NCBI GenBank assembly: GCA_032629725.1
Contig: JAFEVB010000008.1
Span: 1,798,001 to 1,862,000, forward strand
DNA length: 64,000 bases
Direction of reading: 5' to 3'
From: Gremmenia infestans
Taxonomy: Eukaryota; Ascomycota; Leotiomycetes; Helotiales; Hamatocanthoscyphaceae
Shown here: positions 1 to 12,334 of the stretch, piece by piece
Numbering within the stretch: the first letter of the stretch is position 1
Layout of the letters: every line of letters starts with the position of its first letter
Program-made: the position numbers and the translations under genes
The notes under the pieces: model-generated
Told to the model about the DNA's origin: nothing
Databases searched by the model: none
The model's input: only the letters and a program-made list of their open reading frames with translations

Positions 1-300
1 TCCGCGCCGCCGCCGCCGCCTCTTCATGTATCGACTCGTATCGTATTGTGGTCGCGACGTTCGAATATTGGTTTCCTGCGTGAAATGTTTGATTCAGATC
101 AGCAGAGGAGGTAAGGTTTGAGCTTTGCGGCTGAGAAAAAGGTAAACGTCAATTGAACGAAATACGGGCGGCGGTTATTATTGGGTCCACGGTAGAAAGC
201 TCTTCAAGAGTGGAGAGGCGGGGTCTAGTTTGCTGGGATGCGGTTTACAGTATGGTTATGGCTTGGCTTGCTTGCTTGCCGGTGAGTGAGCTGCGGATGC

Positions 301-338
301 GTCGGTCGGTCGGTTGGTTGGTCGGTCGGTCGGTCGGC
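301..338. repeat. Tetranucleotide microsatellite (GGTC/GGTT)n
   Basis: About nine tandem tetranucleotide units of GGTC interrupted by GGTT are directly visible. It lies in gene-free DNA. Confidence 0.9.
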
Positions 339-995
339 TTCGCAAGACCTCCCCAATTGAGGAAGGGGAATTAGAGGAGAGGTCGCAATAAACGAGACGA
401 GTGATATGATACTGTATGGTGGTAGGACAATTGAATGACTACCTCTACTTGATTACTGTATGGCTTTTCGATTGGGTTTGCGCGTACTGGCAACGTTGTT
501 TGTGTTGCCGCTGCAGATGTGAGATTTGCAGTGGAGGGTGGACGTTCGTCACAGAAAGCTTGACGCTGCGGTTCAGCGGGACTGGGCTGGGATCTACCAT
601 ACAGTACAGTACAGTAGGTATGTCTCGCTAATGATTCCCAATCCAGGTCTGCTTTCCCCACCCAAACGCATCACCTTACTCACCTCACTCACCCCCCTTT
701 TCATGTGGAGGAGGGAGGAGGGGCGGAAGATTTACGTTTCGCCAAGATGAATCAAAAATGGAGGAGCAGCAGTAATAGTAACAGTCGTAGGCATGTGTTT
801 TCATGTGTTGTACTTTCCCACGCTTGATTCATTCTGTTGTATTATTTCTCTGCATAAGGTAGCGTACTGTACTGCAGGCAAGACAGACAGACGCTGCATA
901 TGAAATGTGATAGCCATCCAGATGGGACCCCGTTAAGTTATTCCCATACTCCATACAGGTACCATTCCAATAGACCACTATAATAGTCGCACGAA

Positions 996-1044
996 CAATA
1001 ACAATAATAACAACAATAATCATCATGATCATCATAATCATCAT
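996..1044. repeat. Trinucleotide-like AAC/ATC microsatellite
   Basis: Imperfect runs of AAC/AAT switch into ATC/ATG/ATA triplets. The tract is low complexity and non-coding. Confidence 0.75.
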
Positions 1045-1635
1045 TGTAGAGTAGGTAGTCAGTCACATGCTCTTGCATGGCTAACCTATACCTCTCTACC
1101 TAGGTACCTACCAAATTCCATCATCATCCCAGGCTTCCCTTCTATCCTACCACCATACCCCACCATACCATCCATCCATCTCCCTTGAAAACGACTGCTC
1201 ACTGGTCACTCGTCACTGGTTCACGCCCGCCCGTCCCGTTACTCAACATCTCGCTACTCCGTAACAAACCACCCACGAGCACGAGCGGGCTATATGATAC
1301 TGTATGGTATGGTAGAAAACGGTACCAGTACAGTACAAAAGTCGTGAGATGCCGTGATTCGTGTGCACACGTTCATGTGTGATAATGCCATTGCCAATAT
1401 CAAACCATGCCAATACCAATACCAATGCCAGTACCATGCCATGCCTATGCAATCAATAAGCACGCAAACCTAATCACGTTATAGTGTGGCCAGGTTTCAG
1501 AAGCATGTGTCCACTGTTCAGCCCATCAGATGACTCGAGTCGTGCATGGGGGACTTGCGGTTGTGCAACCGGTCCTCCCACTCCACTCCGCCGGGATGGG
1601 ATGAGACACTTCCCATGTCTTGGGTAATCCCCATC

Positions 1636-1749
1636 ACCATCCCATCCATTCCCATCCATTCCCATCCCATCCATTCCCATCCCATCCATTCCCATCCCAT
1701 CCATTCCCATCCCATCCATTCCCATCCCATCCATTCCATTCCATTCCAG
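1636..1749. repeat. 15-bp minisatellite, unit CCCATCCCATCCATT
   Basis: About six near-perfect head-to-tail copies of a 15-bp unit are flanked by shorter CCATT/CCCATC variants. The unit length is a multiple of three, so every frame stays open and yields spurious repetitive ORFs on both strands. Confidence 0.9.
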
Positions 1750-2122
1750 ATAAGATTCTGGAGTTGGTCAAAGCCGCACGCACGCCATACCATACCATAT
1801 CAGACCAGGATGCGCTGGGAAGACGAGGGGGAGGGGGAAGCACAACTTCAAATCTCCACTCGACATTCTCGAGTCGAGTGACATGTGTATTATGTATGTA
1901 CTATGTAACTATATTGTACATGTATGTAGGTGAACACTCTGATTGATTACCTTGGTGCCCATGCAGTTCCCACCCCCCTATCCAAAATCGGGAATCCTTG
2001 GCTCGTTACTCTTCGCTATCTATGCATGCCAAATCATCAACGCTTACAAATATGCGCAGACAAATAAATGAAAATTATATACTTTTTATGTTGCCCTGCC
2101 CGCCCCCCATCGCCTGCGAGTC

Positions 2123-4467
2123 TTAAGCAGTTGCAAAGCGACTCTTGCCGCGAATCTTCTTTCCGTATCTGAAGAATATGTATGGGAAGGGCATCATGGC
2201 CAATGTTAAGAAGCCCAATAGACTCGTAGCCCATTGATCGCCCAGCTTGTGGTACATCTGTACGCCAAAGAGTGGGAATGCAGCTGTAATTCATCAATCA
2301 GATCAGCCTCGGCAAGGAAGTGGAGATGAATGATCCTCGAGGGTCGAGTGTACCTACCACCAAAGCTGCTTCTAGCGAAGCTGTTCGCAGCCAACGAGCT
2401 AGCTGCATACAGAGGGTATGCATCGACGAGGAAGGTGAAGATACCACTGAAGACGAGGAGGGTTCTGCAGGTTCCAAGCGGTCAGCGACGTGATGACTTT
2501 TTGTACAACACCACGTGCATCAATTTGAGGTGTCACGTGAGGTCGATAAACGGGATGGGGGAATTGATATACACGGGAGGCTGCTTTGAAATCCATCAAA
2601 ACTAGGGAGGATATTCTCAAAATAGCGGCCGGCTGTTTAACACAAGCATAGAAGCTGTCAACTCAGTGTGGGAGAACACTCAAATCAGAACCAGGTTCTT
2701 TATAGCTTGATGATCAGTGATTGAGGCTGCATTCAACGCAGGTACAGCTCGTGTTGGACGCCACTTGGAGGCTTGACCTTGCAATATCAAAGTTCCCTGT
2801 TTTCAACGCTCGGGCAGCTTTGAAGAATGATGCAGAAGAAAAGAGCTGTCACTTACCCCATGCCAAAAATGCTTGATCCAATGATAGGAACAATCCAATG
2901 CACCGAAGAATATGTTGTCCAAGCGAACAGGAAGATTCCGACAGGGACCAGGACAGCCCCAGCAATGGCAGGAGGAAGTCTGTATTCTGGCTCACTGGCT
3001 CCGACTTCACCGGTTGCTGCTTCCCGTTGCTTGAGAAGCCTGACGTAGTTTTTATGCCAGAAAGGATCGGTAAGTGCGCCCATACACATTCCGACGAATA
3101 ACCCCAAGAAGCTTAACCCGACCTGGGACAGTGTGAAGTCGTGTTTGCCCTCAAAAACAACGGGGAAAGCTCCGAAGAACAAGTACAGAATCCCTAATAG
3201 GATAGCGGAGAACAGACAGAGATTCGTAACCATAGGTTCGAGAATTAAGAGCTGGAATGGGCGTTTCAACGAATGCGCGATTGTCTTCGGAATTGACTTG
3301 TCCAATTTTTCCATCGGGGCCTTCCAACGCTCTTCTCCCGTCTCTTTTCGCATTTTCTGAGCTTTGTTTCTCAACAGGACAGGGTGGTAGGTTTCCGGGA
3401 CGAGAAGGACAATTAGTCCCAAATTTGCACCTGACCAGATAAGCAACATGTAGAAGGTCCATCTCCAAGTCGAGTATTGGTTAATGAAACCTCCGAAGAG
3501 GGGTCCGATAGATGGTCCGACGAAAGGAGATGCCGTGTATATCAACATCGGAAGCTGAAGTTGGTCGCGGTTAAACATGTCCCCAACCGTGCCTCCTGCT
3601 ACAGACAAAAATGCGCTACCAGAGAGCCCGTCAAAAAATCGGGCTATTAGCATGGTTTGGATATTTTGAGCCACAGCAGAGGGAATGATCCATATGAAGA
3701 ACATGCTAAACGAAACCAGGTACACCGGTCTGCGGCCGTAGAACTCACTAGAGGGGGTCAGTAGACTTCGTCCAAAGAAGTTTCTGGGACGTACGAAAGT
3801 GGTGAAAGTAACATGGGGCCAATACCAAGCCCCATGATGAAGAGTGAAAGTCCTAGTGTGGCTACAATCCTGGAGCAATGAAACTCCTTTGTGATCTGCC
3901 CATATGTAGACGAGTAGATAGAAGAAGTGCAAGTCCTGTAAGCACTAAGTCAGCATGTTTTTGAGCCTCAGCTGACTTCCATCTCAGGCTGACTCCTGTC
4001 CCATGAATCTTCTATATTAACTCCCCAGCCGTTATTGTACAACCCGCTAGACACCATTGATTTCCCAAACCTAAATAAAATAGGACTACTCACACACAAA
4101 GCGAGCTCATGCTCACAATAATCACAATCACCCATTTCCTCGCCGTACTAAAACTCCTCGGATTCAAAGGATCGCTATCCCCACCCTCCCAATGGACCTC
4201 CCAGGGATCCTTCTCTACAACACCCACCGCCTCTATATCTTCTGAACTCCCGTCCTCTTCAGCACACCCATATCCGTTGTTCGAGCGCGTGTGGGTAATC
4301 GTGCGGTGGAGGGATGATGGTTTCGGTCCCTGGGATTGAGGGCGTGAGGGCGAGGTGATGTCTGCGAATTCGTGCTCGGGTTCGAGGTCTTGGGAGGGAG
4401 GTAATGTGAGGGTCGATCGGCCTGGAGACTCGAATTTCTCGTCGTACTTTTCGCTTGCTTCTGCCAT
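2123..4467 (-). CDS. MFS multidrug transporter, DHA1 (drug:H+ antiporter-1) type
   Basis: Proton-coupled exporter of drugs or toxic compounds at the plasma membrane; the substrate is unknown. Five exons, each join keeping frame: 4467-4094, 3935-3795, 3747-2857, 2464-2358, 2283-2123, giving about 557 aa. The N-terminal ~95 residues are hydrophilic and cytosolic. About 12 membrane segments follow, with a GRRPVYL loop (motif A-like), the ARFFDGLSGSAFLSVAGGT segment, a GPSIGPLFGGF antiporter motif (motif C-like) and a C-terminal SFARSSFG...AAFPLFGVQMY segment typical of fungal DHA1 proteins. The third intron (2465-2856, ~392 nt) is much longer than the others in this window but has a normal GTAAGT donor and CAG acceptor. 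The family is clear; the individual substrate is not. Confidence 0.9.
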
Positions 4468-7400
4468 TGTCCTTGTCGTCGTTTCTCTTGTCTATCATAA
4501 AACAAAATTCTGCTTTCTACGGTGTCTGGAAAGTGGGGTAAGGTGGACTAGCTCCGGTATGTATGTGTATTTTTGGATTCCAAACTGGAAAAGAGCGGAC
4601 TGGAGAGTATATACTTATACACTATATACTCATCCAGGCGATACATGCCATGGCATGGGCATAATGAATCAGCACCTTAGTAATCACGACAGGCGCATTT
4701 GTATCGGAGGAGGATGTTGTTCAGCTACTGTACCGAAGAAAGTAGTGATTACCCCATATCAGCAGTCCTGGCTTAGGAAAAGCTTTCCGAGCAGACGACA
4801 GGGGGGGGCTCGCACTGGGCTCTCTACCCTCTAAAAAGGCAGGTTTCGGAGCCCATTCGGTATGGCGGATGGCAGTTCGTAGCTAATAGTATAGTTGGTG
4901 TCAGTAGTGGTCTTGGTCCGCCTTCACGGTTCACGCGTACCGGACGGACCGGGACAAGAAAACCTTAGCGCTATTGATGGGATCATGGAATTCCCATTCT
5001 TTGTAAGAGTCAAAGTTTAAAGCCGGTTAAGCCCGTTGATCGCGTACTGTACTTAATACCAGTAACCCCATCTACCCATCCGGCGTTTATGACTTTCAAT
5101 TGGTATTCTCACTTCATATCAACTTTGCTTTGGACTACAAAACGCTGCATGCGTCATGATTACAAAGCGTGGCATGCACCACACGCTAAGCCATATGTTT
5201 TCGGCGTTAAGGTCGCTTGATTACCTGTGATCCCTTTTTCTATACCCGAGTGGCAACGTTGAAATTAAGACACATTTCAAACTATTTATCAATTCTGATA
5301 TCAGCTCGAGATGACTTGCTCGCCAATTGTAGGAGTCCGATAACTTCAAGTGACGCTTGAAAAATACATTGGGTTTTGTTGATTGGTGCTACTTTGCGTC
5401 GAAATTGCACATGAAGCAAGAACTAGTAGGCTGTTTATCGAAGTCTTTGCCATGAAAGCACGCATGAAACAAATGTATGGCACTTCACAAGGCAAGCTAG
5501 CTCTTAACCTGAGCCAGGTTATCTCTGTGTATTCTACGAGCGGCTCATCAAAATAACAGCCTTGATTTTGGTTTCTTCATACCCTGCAAGTCTCCTTCTT
5601 TGTCTCCTGAAGTTCCATCTCTACATACTCGAGCGTACATCTACCACCAAAGTCGATTAACTAGAGATGCGAAGGCCTAATCATGACTTTGTCCTGCTTC
5701 ACATCCCCTAAACAAACCTATACTTGGGTGACCTCTTGACCGTCTCATCAATCTAATCCATCCGTCTCCATCACTTAGCAGAGACTTGTAGAGAGCGTAG
5801 TTGTATGCCCCTAGACTACCTTATATTTAAGTTGGCAGTATATCCGTACGTATAAGTCTTGTTACGTTTCCTCCATTTCACTATCCAATTCTTCTGCTAA
5901 CTGACGACCTGTCCCAGCAGAACACTCTATGTTCGCACATATGGGCCTCATACATTAATTGTAGCATAAGATGTCCTAGAATTATATATAACATTAACCC
6001 ATCCTCCTATAATTCCTTTGATTTATCCCTGCATCTGTCATATTCCCCATACACAGAGAAGCTGTGGTTGATTTATCGATTAATTTGCGGAGGGGGTTCA
6101 GAGAGTGTGGAGCTCGAGAAATGTGTTGGCTGAGGTTGAGCGTACCGGATGTAGTCTACCCAGGTAGTATCATTAGATTCTGTAGGTCCTAGAAAGACGA
6201 TACGAAGTGGAGTTGCGGGGGCGAACGGTTCTGATTAACTACTGCATACAAGTAGAGTGAAGCTCTTTTATAGCCTCAGACTCGCTAAATATGACGCCAA
6301 AGGCAGCAAGTGTGTAGTCCACGCAATAGCACCTACTATAGCTTGTATTAAAAATACTTCGTAAAGCAACGTGAAAGGATATTATATTCACTATAATGCA
6401 ATAGCTGTTTAGTAGGGGGTGTTAGAGGAGGTCTAGCGCGCCCGAACAGGCTTAGTGCTTCATACGAATCTATAGCTCGTAATAGCTTGAGACTATGAAT
6501 TCTGACCCAGGAGGTATAAATAAATAAATACTCAAGATACGATTATGGAATTTGCTGGTGGAACATTTGAAAGAAGAACGCACTGAACTGTGTGTTGGTC
6601 ATAGAGAGCCATAGAGGAGGAAGTTGGCGTTAAGGGGGGAATATGAAAAAGGGCGGGAGGCCGCTGGCTTGTGTTATGTATTGTGTGACTGTTTTCTCTC
6701 TGGGTCAGATGGAGTGAATCAGTAAAGGGCTTGACAGCAAAACACTCGTTCATCACAGAACTATCTTGGCTCCGGATACATTGGCATTCATTGAATCCAA
6801 CTCCAACTCACTTGACCACCACTCCTATAAGGCAGGAAGACACAAACTGGGACAACGCGCTTGAGTTGAACAATAATTGAAGAACTTTCCACCCCATCGC
6901 ATACTCTTCAAGTTCGGATTTTGCTTGATTGTTTACCAGGTTGGTGCAGTCCCGAGAAAACTTGAATGAGAAATAAATCAGGCCATCTTGGGTTACAAAA
7001 CCGCTACCGGTATATTGAGTGTTGGAACGCATGATAAACAAATGAATTACACGTGCGTGTTTTCAACCTGACAATTCGCGAAACCTAACCCTTAAGAAGA
7101 GAAACTGTGACCTAGAACCCGGTAGTGGTCGAGCCTTTTACTTCAATCATGGTCTTCAGGGAGCATCTCAAGCATGATCATCTGCTTGCGGTATCCAGAG
7201 AAAGAACGAAGACGTTTACGCCTTGTGAGATCATCGTACAGTACGGTGAAGAAATCTATTTAAGGCAGTCACATGATCATGCTTACGTTTCGAAAAACAG
7301 GGGCGATTAATGGTGATTGGTTCGACTTGTGCAAACATAACTTATGCAGCCAATAAATGTAATGAAGTGGGTTTTGAGATAAACATGCGACATGGGTGAG

Positions 7401-8406
7401 ACGAGAGGACCCCTGATTCTGTATTGGTCGAGAAGTGGAGCGAGGCTTTCCATGAACCGTTACTGCCGTGGCCGTGTCCGTTTATCCACATCGATTGGGG
7501 AAGGCGCCATGGGGAGGATTCGTTAGTCAGGCACGAGGGCAGTGAGGAACGAATGAGAGTGAGTTATATAGCCGCGGGTGGAGACTGAGGCGAGATACGA
7601 TCCAGTACGGAGAGATTGAGAGAGGCTTGCGATTGATTGCGATGACCATCAACGAAACTCTTCTCCTCTACAATCCTTTCGCACCGCCATATCGACATTT
7701 ACAGTACGACTACAAACGCTCATTTAGGAAATTTATATCTGTCACTCCAACCAACCATCATCCGAAGTCTGACCAGAGCATTGAATCGAATTGATCCTGC
7801 GGCAACACTCCCTTCCTGCGACTCTCGTGCCCGATCGGTGATCCTGCGACAAGACGGCCTGAGCGATCAAACCACCACAAGAGAAGCAACGAACGACACA
7901 ACCTACTAGATCCTGCAAACTTTCTCGGCCCGGTATTGGATTGAACCACAATACTTTGTCTATCAACAATGCAACACAATACAATCATTTTCTCGTAGTC
8001 GATCGGATTGAATCAATAGAATAGCTTCAGGAGAAAGAATGCTCTCCAGAGTTCAACAATAGCGATTCGCTTGCTATTCTTGTACCACGTCCCACCACAA
8101 TCCTTCGCTCATCCCGACTATACCCCCCTCTTCCTCACTCCTTCCAACGTGGATAGGTACGACATCTCCAACTTCAATCGCACAGTCAATATACCGCAGG
8201 CGGACAACGACAAGTGCTGATTGAATCACGACCAACGTCAACCCCAATCTCAATCACAACCACAGTCATTGCATACCAATACCCGGCCACCTTCATTCCT
8301 TCGAGGCCACCCACACGTTCATTCAGCCAGGTGCTCTTCTCGACTCTGGCAGGACCAGACTCATATAATATCTGTTTAATACCGTTTCCTTTCCATTTCT
8401 TCCACA
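4468..8406. other. Long gene-free interval, AT-rich with decayed-looking sequence
   Basis: About 3.9 kb lie between the divergent MFS and KCH genes. Short ORFs (for example near 6540-7040) lack recognisable motifs. The part around 5,800-6,500 is AT-rich with scattered TATAGC-like words, resembling decayed repeat DNA. A TATATAG box at about 7564 followed by an ~800-nt C-rich stretch looks like the KCH promoter and a long 5' leader. No RNA gene could be supported. Confidence 0.5.
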
Positions 8407-10563
8407 ATGCTTTGTTCAGGTAGAGTCAAGGAGGCCGACCTCAAAGCCGAACAGAAATGGGATTTCATAGTACGTCTGCCATTCCTAATGCGATGCCAGA
8501 ACTAATTGATTCTCGCAGAGTTTAAATGATTTCAAAACTACAAGTTGCTTCACATATCTCGCATACGGTTATCTCTGGATCTCCCTCCTCATCTCCGTTG
8601 CTGTCTACGGTGTCGATACCTTTACAGCCGTCAACCTCCTCGCATTCAACAAATGGTCCGGAGAAATTCAACCCAAAGTCCCCTTTTCCATATCGAAATG
8701 GATCTTCGCGTCGTGTATTATTGCATCTTGGGTCAACCTGGCTTATGAACATCTCCGAGCGATGCGTGTCATGAAGAGGGGTGCCGTCGCAGAAAGTTAT
8801 TTGGATTCTTTGGCTGTCAGAATTCAGAGTATCAGGCTTGGAAAGGGTCGGGGGTACAGGCGCTTCTTGGTCTTTGCAGAATTGACCAAGTCGAAGAAGG
8901 GCGCGGAATATGTTGCCCTTTTTACATACTTCTCCTTCCAAGGTATGTTCTCTTGCTATTTACAATAACAATTCTGACATTCCCAGCCTGGATTCGAATC
9001 ATCTTCTGTCAAGGGCCCAGACAGGTCATGAATGCGTTAACCTTATACTCCGTTTACACCGCGAAACTCGAGGCGAATAATGCCAAAGATGTAGGATCAT
9101 TCCTTACCACATTCTTCAAAAATATCGCCCTTCTAGCCAAAGAGTCGAATCAACAAGCGCTCGTTCTTTCTGGAATGGTTTTCACCATGGTTATTTGGAT
9201 ATTTGGAGCTCTATCTCTCATTTTGGCCACTATTTTCTACGTCTTTTTTCTATGGCATTGGATACCGAACGCAGATGGTGGTTTATCTGGATACTGTCAG
9301 CGCAAGGTCGACAAGCGATTGTCGAGGATTGTATCAGTCAAGGTTAACAAGGCAATCGCCAAAGATGAGGAAAGACGATTGAAAGCAGATGCTAAATCTG
9401 TCAAGAAGGGGGAGAAACCAGCAGGTGGACGTCAAGCAACTCTACCTGTGTTGTACGATCAAAAGTCCGACGACAAGCTGCCTCAGATGCCGATTTTGAG
9501 CCGCAACGATACAATGACGACTCTTCCAATGTACACTTCTCGACCAGGTACACCAAGTGACCAACCTCCCATGCCGGCTTTCGAATTGGATGAATTGGGC
9601 CAGAAGCGACCTTTCAACGGTCGTAGTGTTACTAATTCGTCGACTGCTTCCAATGCGCCTCTAATGGGTAATGCTTCTGATATGGGATATGGACGATCAG
9701 GCTCACCAGCTCCTTCACTACGATCCATTGAGACGAGTGGATTTGCTCCTCAACGGACTATGACGGGAAATACAAACAATGGTCAATACCGTGGACCAGC
9801 ACCAGGTCCCAGAATGCCAAGTGCAATGGGTGACAGAGGCTATACGCAAAGTCCAGTCTCATACGGAGATAACAACACTTTCCCACCACGAATGCCCTCC
9901 GCAACGGGTGATGGGGGTTACACACAAAGTCCAGTCTCATATGAAGACAACAACAATGGTTTCCCACCCCCACGGATGCCTACCGCAATGGGTGACAGAG
10001 CATACACACAAAGCCCAATGTCGTATACGGATGGAAGAGGGACTCCCCAAAGTCAAGCCAGTAACGATACGTTCGGCCGCCCAGTGCCTCGAGCGGTCGG
10101 CGATCTACGCTCCAACACACCAGCCGGCCCAGCACCTTCAATGGGCAGACGGACACCTTTTGACCCTTACTCGAATAGTAATGATCGTTCTTCCCCTGCC
10201 CCGCTCTCAGACTTCGGCCGCAACTCTCCAGCACCAGGCCGCAATAGTCCAGCTCCAAGTACACCAACAAATGGTTACCAAGCCTACAACCCCAATATGC
10301 GTCCTGCACCGACGTCCAGTCCTCAAGGACAGCAGCCGCAGCAACGCCAACAACCACGACAACAATACAGAAACATGACGGATCCGGGTTTAGGCGCACC
10401 ACAACAAGGCGATTATTTTGATACTCCTGTTCCGCAAAGACCTGGTACGAGTCAGGGTCAGGGACCAGCGAGGCTTGCTAGTCCAGCACCGTATAATCAG
10501 CGGGGAAGCCCCAGTCCGAGTGGGTTTGGGGGGATGGATAGTCCGGGGTATAGGAGGAGTTAG
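8407..10563 (+). CDS. KCH-family (fungal potassium channel) membrane protein
   Basis: Homologue of the yeast Kch1/Kch2 plasma-membrane proteins, which mediate low-affinity K+ entry and help activate the Cch1-Mid1 calcium channel in mating. Three exons: 8407-8469, 8519-8942 and 8987-10563, about 687 aa; the second intron is only 44 nt. The first ~280 residues are the conserved domain: segments LAYGYLWISLLISVAVYG, IFASCIIASWVNLAYEHLRA, the AWIRIIFCQGPRQVMNA region and a strongly hydrophobic VFTMVIWIFGALSLILATIF helix. A basic stretch (DKRLSRIVSVKVNKAI) follows. The C-terminal ~350 residues are a disordered Pro/Ser/Gly/Gln tail with three tandem copies of an R-M-P-(S/T)-A-(M/T)-G-D...Y-T-Q-S-P motif. 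The ATG at 8407 starts the reading frame that continues through the conserved domain. Family assignment is fairly secure; transport activity is inferred. Confidence 0.85.
9811..10040 (+). repeat. Three tandem coding repeats in KCH tail
   Basis: The tail carries three consecutive 26-28 residue repeats built around RMPSAMGDRGYTQSPVSY-type sequence, separated by Asp/Asn-rich spacers. They diverge at the DNA level, so the array is not brand new. Confidence 0.8.
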
Positions 10564-12334
10564 TTGCGAGCCTGGTGCGAGCATGATACCGAATTGGACT
10601 GGATGTGGATTGGTTGGGTTGTATATTTGGGGGTAGGATAAGATCCTTAGGTAGAGAGGGAGGTAACGACTTGATGACAGACAGCAAGCGAGCGAGCGAA
10701 CCAGCAATGGTAATCTATTTTCCTTGAGTGGAGAGGAGGGGAGTGGATATGGTGTATTTAGGCATTGAATAGCAGGCTTTTCAGTAAAGCAAAGCTTGCT
10801 TTTTAGAGGAAAGTAGATTTCGGTGTTTATGCAAGCAAGCAAGCGGGGGGAGATTTGAATGAAGATACCATTTTTGATTTGTATTTGACTGCGGATAGGC
10901 TTGTAGATGATGTGATGCGAGTGAGGGTGAGAAGAGGAGTGAGGAGTGAGGAGGGGATTAGGGGAACAGCTCGAGAAGTGGGCAAGTACCTTCGGTAAGA
11001 GAGTGGTATAAAACCCCCCTCCGTACCTTCCTTCTTCCTTCTCTTCTCTTTCTATTCCTCTATAACGCGCTGCTGAATGCGCTCCTGTTATGTGTGTTTT
11101 TGATGTGTTTGTGGTGAGTGGGTGGGAATAGGGGGCGGGGGCGTTGTGGATAGGGGAAAGAGGGGTGGGAAGTGAGGGGCTTCATTCTTGCGTACTGCTA
11201 GTTTTAGAAAAGGGGGACGGATTGGAGTTGGGATGGAGCTGGGATTTTCATGCGAATGAGAGAGAATGGGGTAAGAAGGGGTTGGATTTGGAGTTGGAGA
11301 TCAAATGTGGGTGGGGGTATAAATCTTCTATCTGCAGACGTACTCCCTTTCCTTGACCAGAACCAAAAGTCTATGGCATGGTACATTGTAGGAAGGTTGA
11401 GATGTCGGTAGTGTGGTTTAAGACTGCGGTTACTTTGTTTAGGTCGTGCTTGTGTGAGATGGGGATGGGTGAGGTTTATTCGAGATTTGTTACTTTTATT
11501 AGAGGGTGGAAGAGATGTTGGTTTAATGTATTTTCTCTTTGATTTAGCTCGTTGTTAGAGGTGGGGTAGAGGTGTTAGAGGTGTCAGGTAGGTCCTTTTA
11601 GCAATGTTTTGTTAGCTGGGATGGTGTATAAAATCCCTTTCTCCCTCTTCTCTTTTACTTATACAACTGCAACCTTTACAAAAATAAGATGCAATGACTT
11701 GGTTGGACTTTTCATGATACACGTATATCTTCTCCGCGTTGTTATTATACAATTCATAATGTTTCTGTAAAGAGCTCTAGCTAGCGAGAACGAATGAATG
11801 TTTAATTATTTAGAAGGAAAGTTTTGCTGTTAAAAAAACCCTTCATTCGTTCAGTTGACAACTTTCATATTCCCTTATATGTCGTCCAAGTATTATGTAA
11901 AGGAAGATTCAAGTCTCAGATTTCTGATTAGGCATATTGCATATAGTCGTATGGAGTGTAGAGAAAGAGCAACATAGGACCAGAAAATTTAGTGTGTTCG
12001 GCTTTTGGATTTGATAGAAGAAGAAGAGGAGGACAAGGCATCTTATATTCGCCTGTGTTGAAAGTAGAGTGGCATATGGTAGAGTGAATTGTGTAGGATG
12101 TAGGGTGGGCGGGAGAATATAAATTACAGTTTGAATACTGCAGGCAGTTCTGCTTCTTGCTATTCCGGAGTCATATCCGCCAAGTTTCGCGAGGTGTTGC
12201 CCCGTCATGTACTGCGATGACTTCAAGATGCTGGACTAGAGAGCTTGGAAGTTATAGTTGGACTATCACTGTATTGGATTCCCTAGGCTGTTACCTGCAT
12301 CCTTGACTGCTAAATATAACGGGTCAGTGGCATG
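10564..12334. other. Gene-free interval between KCH and URN1
   Basis: This is the 3' flank of the + strand KCH gene and of the - strand URN1 gene (convergent). It is purine-rich (GAGGGG, GTGGG) on the + strand, with T-rich tracts. Short ORFs, including one on the - strand at 11909-12226, have no recognisable features and are not called. Confidence 0.55.

Larger units (their letters stand above)
1..2122. other. Gene-free left flank with simple repeats
   Basis: No ORF here has protein-like composition; the longest ones lie in the minisatellite and read as repeated peptides in every frame. The stretch holds microsatellites, a 15-bp minisatellite and CT/CA-rich tracts typical of a fungal promoter or 5' leader. 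It could be the upstream region of a gene beyond the left edge, but nothing in the sequence decides this. Confidence 0.6.

Noticed and set aside
1474..1946. Several overlapping ORFs of 69-111 aa on both strands
   Set aside because: They are translations of the 15-bp minisatellite, whose unit length keeps every frame open.
9779..10378. 199-aa + strand ORF inside the KCH gene
   Set aside because: Alternative frame of the repetitive Pro/Gln-rich tail; no independent motif.
11909..12226. 105-aa - strand ORF between KCH and URN1
   Set aside because: No homology-like motif, hydrophobic low-complexity ending, lies in a presumed 3' flank.
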